A DNA stretch of 40,240 bases, from positions 1-40,240 of the forward strand of contig QZKN01000098.1 in the NCBI GenBank assembly GCA_003598175.1, given 5' to 3'. Made by a program: the position numbers and the translations under genes. Under the pieces are notes generated by a model. That model had not been told where the DNA came from. It ran no database searches and saw nothing but the letters and a program-made list of their open reading frames with translations. Positions 34,595-40,240 of this stretch are shown piece after piece (within the stretch, counting starts at the first letter, position 1; each line of letters opens with the position of its first letter). This DNA is from Candidatus Omnitrophota bacterium (lineage in GTDB: Bacteria; Hinthialibacterota; Hinthialibacteria; Hinthialibacterales; Hinthialibacteraceae).

Positions 34595-37500
34595 TTAATA
34601 TAACATCCACGCCTTGGCATTTGTCGCGTCGTCAATGATTGTAATCCATCCGTCACGAATTTGGACGGGGACCGGATTCAGTGCGAGATCATACGCCATG
34701 ATATTGCCGAAACTAACCTTATATGCGCCACTGTCAGAAAGGGATTTTATGTTGAATCGCAATGAAAACATCGTAGAATTGCCTGTATACCCATTCGATC
34801 GAATCCAATTCGTTCTCAGGGAATCGAGCGTGGATGGGTAGCGTTCCGGATTGATGGCGTACAACGACGATTGCATCAAGTCGGCAAACGAAATGTCGGT
34901 CAATTGCATTATGGTTTGATCGTACAATAGTTCAAAAGCCAGGTTACCCAGATTGTTAGCCGAGGATATGGCAATATCGCAGGCGATATTTTCACCAGCC
35001 CTGGCAGTAAGAGAGGAAGCGGATAACAACATTGGCTCTCCATCGATTTGGGGCCGAATCGATTTGGTTTCCACCGCGGCAATATCGGTCCGTGGTTGCT
35101 TGGCCATGATGTTCGCATTTTGCGGCAGAGAAGTCGGAGCGGCGTGTGGTTGCTCGGAATCGCCGAGGCTGAAGGTCATGCGTTTCGCGCTGACCATTCC
35201 TGTCGATTGTGAGTAAATTTCATGGGTTCCGTCGCGATTCGAACTGAACAAAATCCGATTTCCCTCCTTATTCCATGCCGGTTCTCCCTCCGCCGCATTG
35301 TTGCGAACGAGACGGGAAATCGCGCGGGTTACTACGTCGATCAAATAAATGTCAGGATTGCCGTCGCGATCAGAAACAAAGGCAATCGTATCGCCCGAGG
35401 GCGACCATGCCGGTTGGGTGTTATCACCGTTTCCATCCGTGAGAGGGACAGGAGAACTGCCGTCCGTGTTCATGATCCAAATATCCATGGTTCCGTTGCG
35501 ATCGGAGGCGAAAGCGATTTGGTTGCTGTCCGGCGAGACAGCGGGATAGCGATCAACGGCGGAATCGTTGGTCAAACGTACGGGACCGCTCGCGGCGCTT
35601 TGAACTGAGTCGTCGACGTTTATAGAGTCAACATAGATTTCCGGATTTCCATCCCGTTCCGAAACGAATACGATTTGATCCGCGTTCCTCCATGCCGGAT
35701 CGTAGTCCGCGGCAGGATGATCGGTTTGCTGCAGCAAGCCAGCGCCATCAACATCCATTACCCACAAGTTCGGATTACCGGTACGTTCAGACACGAAAAG
35801 TATTTTGTTCGCATTCGGCGAAAATTTGGGAGAATAATCGGCGGCGGGATGATCTGTCAGTTGTATTGGGGTTTCACTCAAAGATTTTTTCAACAAAATA
35901 TCCCGATTGCCATTCAGAGCGGAAGTATAAACGAACGGAATTTTCGCGCCTCCGGAAACCGTTTCCGAAAGGTAGGAAGGACCGAAAATAGAGGTATTGC
36001 CGTCAGGATGAATGACCAGCGCGCAAACCAATTCACCTTCTTCCAACAAACCACTCGCGGTGAATTTTCCCCGATAAAGCCGTGTTGTGCCTACTATACG
36101 AAACTGCCCGGCATCCCAATCATGCGCATACACCTCGATTCGGCTGCCGTCGGGAGCGTCGCAGGTACCGGAAATATTTTCTGCTTCCCAATTGATTCCG
36201 GTGACGTTCGGCGCGCCGATCATTTTGTTACCGCCGTTCGTCAACCATATGGCATTGCCAAGGTTTCCGCGAAAATAGTTACCGGAAATGATGTTTTCGA
36301 TCGATTCCACGCCGTCCACTTTGACGCCATAGCCGAAATTTCCTTTGATATCGTTTTCATAAACCAAAGCGCCGGTTGTTCCGTCTTTTAATACAATCGC
36401 ATCATTTCTGTTATGATTGATCAGGTTGCGCTGAATCATCGCATTGGGAATGCCTTCCAATTGGATGCCTACGTAATTGCCGTTGTTGTTGAAATCGGTT
36501 TCCAAATCTTCCGGTTCGCCGATCAGGTTGTTGATGATGGCGATTTCCGATGCATTTCTCTGGACCAGGATTCCATGTGGATGGGAGAGTTCGATATAGT
36601 TCCGCGCGTTTTCTTCGTGTCCACCGATGACGATTTTTTTTCCATTCAATACGTGAATTCCCACTCCGTTGTTTTTAGCGATCATGCAAGAGGTGATGTT
36701 CACATTTTCCGTTGCTTCTCCGTCAATCAGAATTCCTTTTTCAAAGTTATTGGCAATATTCACTCCTTTGTCTTTATCGCCGATGTGGATGTTTTGGGAA
36801 TTACGGATGAGGATACCGTTTTTTCTGTTATTTATGCTCCATAAACCATCAAAAGGTTCTGCGCCGTAAAAATAAACATTGCCGGAATTTTCAAGCAAGA
36901 ATCCCTCGCCCAGATTATTTTGGGAATGGGTTCGTTCGAAGATCGTGTCGGAGGAGCCGGCGATGACTTTTATACCGTCTGCCTGGCTGTTCTGCACGTT
37001 GCAATCGACGAAACGGGTATGCGTCGAATTGGACACGGTCACGCCGATGTTGGATTGCCAACTGGTCGAATCCGTGACGACAAAATTTCTGCACGATTCA
37101 AGAAACAAAGCGCTTCCTCTCTGCCCGTACAGAGTGGCAAATTCGACCTGACAGTCATGCGAATCTTCGGCGTAAAATCCATGCTGTGGGGCTCTAGCGT
37201 TTAACTGACAGATTTTATTGTTTTTACCTCGAATCATATATAATCCGTACGTTCGGCTGTTTCTGGCATGATTGGTATCCAGAATGCATTCTTCCGTATC
37301 TTTCATGAGGATTGAATGTATGTGACTGTTGTAATAATTGGAAAACAACAATGCGCGGTGTACCTGATTCATTTCTATGGCGTTGCCTACGGTAACCTGT
37401 AATTCGTCAAAACTGCGCACAATTGTGTTTTCATCGACATAAACGCTGAAACCGAAGGAGCATTGATTCACTTCAATGGGATGATCATCTTCCGCCCAGG

Positions 37501-40240
37501 ATTGAATCATGTTTTCGATCAGGAGATTGCCTTTGGGGCTGAAAAGAAAGGCGCAGCGTTCGATGATGGTTTTATAGGCCTCGTCGCGAACAACCATGCC
37601 CCAACCGGCGTTTGGAAAAGAAGTCAACTGACCATTTACATATCCCCTTTTCCCCAATCGACAATTAAAAATACGATTGGATTCCGTATCGGGACCGACA
37701 ATCGTGATCCCGTTTTCTTTGTTGCCGTAGGATTGGAGCCGGGTAAAGTTGTTCTCCGACGCGCCATCTCTGATCAGAACGCCGTCTTTGCCGTTGTTGT
37801 ACGCGATGTTCAGAGAATCATTCTGAGAACCGTTGATTTCGTTGGATTTCGTGGTTGCGCCTTCAAGTAAAATCCCATGCTCCTGATTGTCGTTGAAAAC
37901 GCAATCAAACAGAACGTTTTTCGACGCGCCGTTTTGAATGTGAATTCCATGCTGCCGGTTGCCGGTTTGTGGTTTTTGTTCATTGGAGCCGAAGAAACAG
38001 CTTTCGAATCGATTTTCCGTACAATCCGCGCCCAACAAGGTTCCTCCGCTTTGATTGAGACGGAAAGAGCAGTGTTGGAAATCGTTCTGTTTTCCGTTTT
38101 CGATGCGGATGCCGTTATTGTGATTCGAAAATGAGTCGATTTGCGTGAATTTATTGAACTGCGCGCCGTCGATCAGGATTCCCGAATTGCCGCTATCATG
38201 AATCGTGAGATTGTTGACGCGGTTGTAAACAGTATTGCGCAAGAGTAATCCGTTTCCATTCACGTTTTCGATAAGGCCGGTAATCTGATTGTTGCCGCCA
38301 CCCTCGATGACGACGCCGTCGGAATTTCCGCCGGCTATTCGTATATCTATTTCGTTAAACCAGGAATCTTTCGCGGAAATGGCAGCTCGTGAGCAATTCA
38401 TAAATCCTTTGACTTCAATGGAGTTACCTGATCCGCCTTGCAGGTTGATGGCAACGTCCAACGGCGTGTCGACCGTCGCCAAACGCACTCTTGAGTCGCC
38501 GACGAGAGTCAATCCTCTTCCTCCTAATTTCAATATGCTGGAATCCGACAAGGTGAGATCGTCGTTTTTTCCCAGCGTCAAATCGACGGCGAAAACGTCT
38601 TCACTTAAAGCACATTGAATCTGGTCACGAAAATACTGGCCGCCAATCTCGGACGATGAGCCTTGAATGAAATCTCCTTCTTCGGCGTTTTCTCCCAAAT
38701 CCAGATTTTCCCGCAGTTGAGTAACCTGTTCGGTGCGGCCGTCAAGATAGCGATAGAAGCCATAGACCGTCCGATATTCGTATCCGATTCCGCCGGGAGT
38801 TTTGTATTGTTTTTTTTCTTTTTCCACCCAAACGCGAGTTCCGTCCGAGCGAAGCGTTTCATCATAATAGATTTCTTCCACGATGTTTTCATCATCCCAC
38901 GGAGCAACGAACGGATTGAGTTCGCCGCGAGCGAAAGCCGCCGCCTCATCCAGATTCAACTTGCCGTCAGGTTCTTTTCCCGAGGCGGAGTGGTTGACCG
39001 TGATCGTCCAACCTATGGGAAGAGGATTGGGATTGTAATTCGCTCCGCCCAGACGAAACTCAATTTCTTTGGTATTCGATTGGCCGGAGGGAGTCCAGAC
39101 ATTCAGGTTATGTTTTACGCCGGATTCGTTGAAAAAGGGCATGTTGAATGTGATACGATTCGGCTCGACGAGACTGGGGATAATGTTTTGACTGCCGATT
39201 TGGACTCTGACAAATTCAGTGGAGGTACCGAAATTGAAACCGATGATCTGCACGTTTTGACCAGCCATGGCGGTTTCCGGCTCCACCGTTAATAAATCGG
39301 GAGGCGGCAAAATGATAAAATCATATTTTTTAGTTTCATAATTATCGTGTTTAGGGCAGCGGATAAAGACCGGATACGTGCCCGGAGAGGCTGGCGGAAC
39401 CTGAAAGGAATATTGGTAAGAGGAGATATTGCCGGATCGGTTGATCGTTTGTTCCCCCAGATTCCCGAAAATCAACTGATGCGCCGGTATTTCCTGAGTG
39501 GAAAAATCCTGAACGGTAAGCATGACTTGCGTTCCCCAGCGACCAGCGCCGGTAATGGGATTTTCGGAATCGGCGGGTATGGCGGCAAAGCCGGAATGAG
39601 GACTGATTGCTTCCAGAATGGGCACTTCGCGATAGAAAAAACGGTCAGGAGCGCGGGCTTCGTGCAAAGCGGATGGAGTAATTACAGAGACGTCATAATG
39701 TTGATCTTTTTTCAGCTGTGGAACCTGAAATTTCAATTCCGAACCGTTACTATTCACTTCCAACACTTTGGCGGGAATCGTCGAAGAATCATCCTGTCCC
39801 GCTTCTTGCAAAGAGACCTTGTTATCTTCCGCCCGCCGGGCGAATCGGTCTCCCTTCAACGTGACGGCGAAGTTTCGGCCGCCCCACGTGGGATCGAGGG
39901 AAGAGACGCTGGGGCTGAACGGATCCCCCTTCACGATAAAAATCGTTTCCAGCGTGCGCGGTCCTTGATATACTCCGACAATGCCGTTCGATGGTTTAAG
40001 CAGGAAGAACGGATTGACCGTGAACGTATAGCCGGCCAGTCCCACAATGCGCTCCGACACTTTTCCGACTAGTGCAATTTTACCCAGGGCCGCCAACAGC
40101 GTATGAGTTTTGCTTCCGGCGTCGGAGAACGTTTTGGCCATTTTTTTCGTAGCGAGTTCCGGCGCTTCCGTTATGGCGGTTGAAAAGGCGGCTTTTTCCA
40201 TTTCCATATAAGTCGACCAGAGAAGTCGAGTCCAATCCTT
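34595..40240 (-). CDS. Giant surface protein: IPT/TIG, beta-helix, PD40 propeller, cohesin-like domain (5' partial)
   Basis: The frame is open through the right edge (upstream codons continue KDWTRLLWSTY before the Met at 40207), so the start and signal peptide lie outside. At least 1881 residues. Order, numbered from that Met: IPT/TIG-like domains (about 90-390); a short EF-hand-like segment PDGKLNLDEAAAFARGEL (about 410-430); a right-handed parallel beta-helix of roughly 850 residues (about 535-1390) with NosD-like repeats (NGIRIENGKQNDF, NGILIRNSQNI and others, rich in stacked Asn); six PD40/TolB-like propeller repeats (about 1415-1670; SPNANKILFVSERTGNPNLWVMD-type); and a cohesin-like beta-sandwich (about 1723-1860). 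It ends AKAWMLY, the shared tail. Likely a cell-surface or secreted glycan-interacting protein; no lyase residues identified. The amine-oxidase gene follows after 18 bp. Confidence 0.87.
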   Translation of the reverse strand, partial: KDWTRLLWSTYMEMEKAAFSTAITEAPELATKKMAKTFSDAGSKTHTLLAALGKIALVGKVSERIVGLAGYTFTVNPFFLLKPSNGIVGVYQGPRTLETIFIVKGDPFSPSVSSLDPTWGGRNFAVTLKGDRFARRAEDNKVSLQEAGQDDSSTIPAKVLEVNSNGSELKFQVPQLKKDQHYDVSVITPSALHEARAPDRFFYREVPILEAISPHSGFAAIPADSENPITGAGRWGTQVMLTVQDFSTQEIPAHQLIFGNLGEQTINRSGNISSYQYSFQVPPASPGTYPVFIRCPKHDNYETKKYDFIILPPPDLLTVEPETAMAGQNVQIIGFNFGTSTEFVRVQIGSQNIIPSLVEPNRITFNMPFFNESGVKHNLNVWTPSGQSNTKEIEFRLGGANYNPNPLPIGWTITVNHSASGKEPDGKLNLDEAAAFARGELNPFVAPWDDENIVEEIYYDETLRSDGTRVWVEKEKKQYKTPGGIGYEYRTVYGFYRYLDGRTEQVTQLRENLDLGENAEEGDFIQGSSSEIGGQYFRDQIQCALSEDVFAVDLTLGKNDDLTLSDSSILKLGGRGLTLVGDSRVRLATVDTPLDVAINLQGGSGNSIEVKGFMNCSRAAISAKDSWFNEIDIRIAGGNSDGVVIEGGGNNQITGLIENVNGNGLLLRNTVYNRVNNLTIHDSGNSGILIDGAQFNKFTQIDSFSNHNNGIRIENGKQNDFQHCSFRLNQSGGTLLGADCTENRFESCFFGSNEQKPQTGNRQHGIHIQNGASKNVLFDCVFNDNQEHGILLEGATTKSNEINGSQNDSLNIAYNNGKDGVLIRDGASENNFTRLQSYGNKENGITIVGPDTESNRIFNCRLGKRGYVNGQLTSFPNAGWGMVVRDEAYKTIIERCAFLFSPKGNLLIENMIQSWAEDDHPIEVNQCSFGFSVYVDENTIVRSFDELQVTVGNAIEMNQVHRALLFSNYYNSHIHSILMKDTEECILDTNHARNSRTYGLYMIRGKNNKICQLNARAPQHGFYAEDSHDCQVEFATLYGQRGSALFLESCRNFVVTDSTSWQSNIGVTVSNSTHTRFVDCNVQNSQADGIKVIAGSSDTIFERTHSQNNLGEGFLLENSGNVYFYGAEPFDGLWSINNRKNGILIRNSQNIHIGDKDKGVNIANNFEKGILIDGEATENVNITSCMIAKNNGVGIHVLNGKKIVIGGHEENARNYIELSHPHGILVQRNASEIAIINNLIGEPEDLETDFNNNGNYVGIQLEGIPNAMIQRNLINHNRNDAIVLKDGTTGALVYENDIKGNFGYGVKVDGVESIENIISGNYFRGNLGNAIWLTNGGNKMIGAPNVTGINWEAENISGTCDAPDGSRIEVYAHDWDAGQFRIVGTTRLYRGKFTASGLLEEGELVCALVIHPDGNTSIFGPSYLSETVSGGAKIPFVYTSALNGNRDILLKKSLSETPIQLTDHPAADYSPKFSPNANKILFVSERTGNPNLWVMDVDGAGLLQQTDHPAADYDPAWRNADQIVFVSERDGNPEIYVDSINVDDSVQSAASGPVRLTNDSAVDRYPAVSPDSNQIAFASDRNGTMDIWIMNTDGSSPVPLTDGNGDNTQPAWSPSGDTIAFVSDRDGNPDIYLIDVVTRAISRLVRNNAAEGEPAWNKEGNRILFSSNRDGTHEIYSQSTGMVSAKRMTFSLGDSEQPHAAPTSLPQNANIMAKQPRTDIAAVETKSIRPQIDGEPMLLSASSLTARAGENIACDIAISSANNLGNLAFELLYDQTIMQLTDISFADLMQSSLYAINPERYPSTLDSLRTNWIRSNGYTGNSTMFSLRFNIKSLSDSGAYKVSFGNIMAYDLALNPVPVQIRDGWITIIDDATNAKAWMLY
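34598..34624 (-). other. Shared C-terminal tail motif T-x4-W-x-[LM]-[YW] (third copy)
   Basis: The last nine residues of this protein are T-NAKA-W-M-L-Y. The CotH-domain protein ends T-SVSK-W-M-M-Y (13840-13866) and the two-sandwich exported protein ends T-FVRD-W-E-L-W (31759-31785). In all three the motif is at the very C-terminus, after the last folded domain. Confidence 0.6.

Overview
The window reads as a chromosomal segment of a Gram-negative-type (diderm) bacterium. The support is an outer-membrane barrel of the PorV/PorQ type ending in Phe, a lipoprotein with a lipobox, several large exported proteins joined by Thr/Pro-rich linkers, and a sigma-54 activator with a matching -24/-12 promoter. 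The phosphohexosamine mutase looks most like the Bacteroidota-type GlmM. The mix of PT-linkers, CotH/lamin-tail, IPT, beta-helix, PD40 and cohesin domains is what I would expect from an FCB-like or candidate-phylum bacterium. The taxonomic guess is inference only. I see no phage, IS element, CRISPR array, rRNA or tRNA.

Layout. 1-3305: 3' part of a huge PT-repeat surface protein with Ig/cadherin-like domains and a C-terminal propeller-like repeat. 3358-4446: outer-membrane barrel. 4582-5286(-): degenerate GT2-like protein. 5657-7000(-): GlmM-type mutase. 7310-9133(+): radical SAM enzyme, then a Nudix hydrolase. 9176-9843(+): hicA (frameshifted) and hicB. 9937-10788(+): exported acetolactate decarboxylase. 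10921-13869(+): LTD-CotH-LTD surface protein. A perfect palindromic terminator at 13878-13910 separates it from a convergent minus-strand pair (418-aa exported protein, then PT-linked metzincin protease). 17847-19356: HesB/IscA-like protein, a small membrane protein and a PadR repressor.

19610-26149 is a self-contained regulatory/transport locus. A receiver-less sigma-54 activator is divergent from a Cache-type histidine kinase, a tandem REC-REC protein, a DASS/SLC13 transporter and a REC-CBS-CBS protein. A sigma-54 promoter with exact spacing (20704-20719) and a two-helical-turn direct repeat (20591-20626) lie in the divergent intergenic region. About 1 kb of AT-rich sequence without a credible gene follows (26150-27173).

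27174-30023: D-aminoacyl-tRNA deacylase with an unknown partner (-), then a TPR lipoprotein with a small acidic/coiled-coil protein (+). 30586-31788: exported protein with two jelly-roll-like regions. 31871-32941(-): remnant of a DUF4143-type ATPase and a Uma2-family protein. 33041-40240(-): a very large IPT / beta-helix / PD40 / cohesin-like protein (5' end beyond the window), followed 18 bp later by an exported FAD amine-oxidase-like protein.

The most unusual cross-cutting observation is a shared C-terminal tail, T-x4-W-x-[LM]-[YW]-stop, on three otherwise unrelated exported or surface proteins (ends at 13866, 31785 and 34598). It could be a short sorting or secretion tag. The second is the phosphorelay locus around the DASS transporter.
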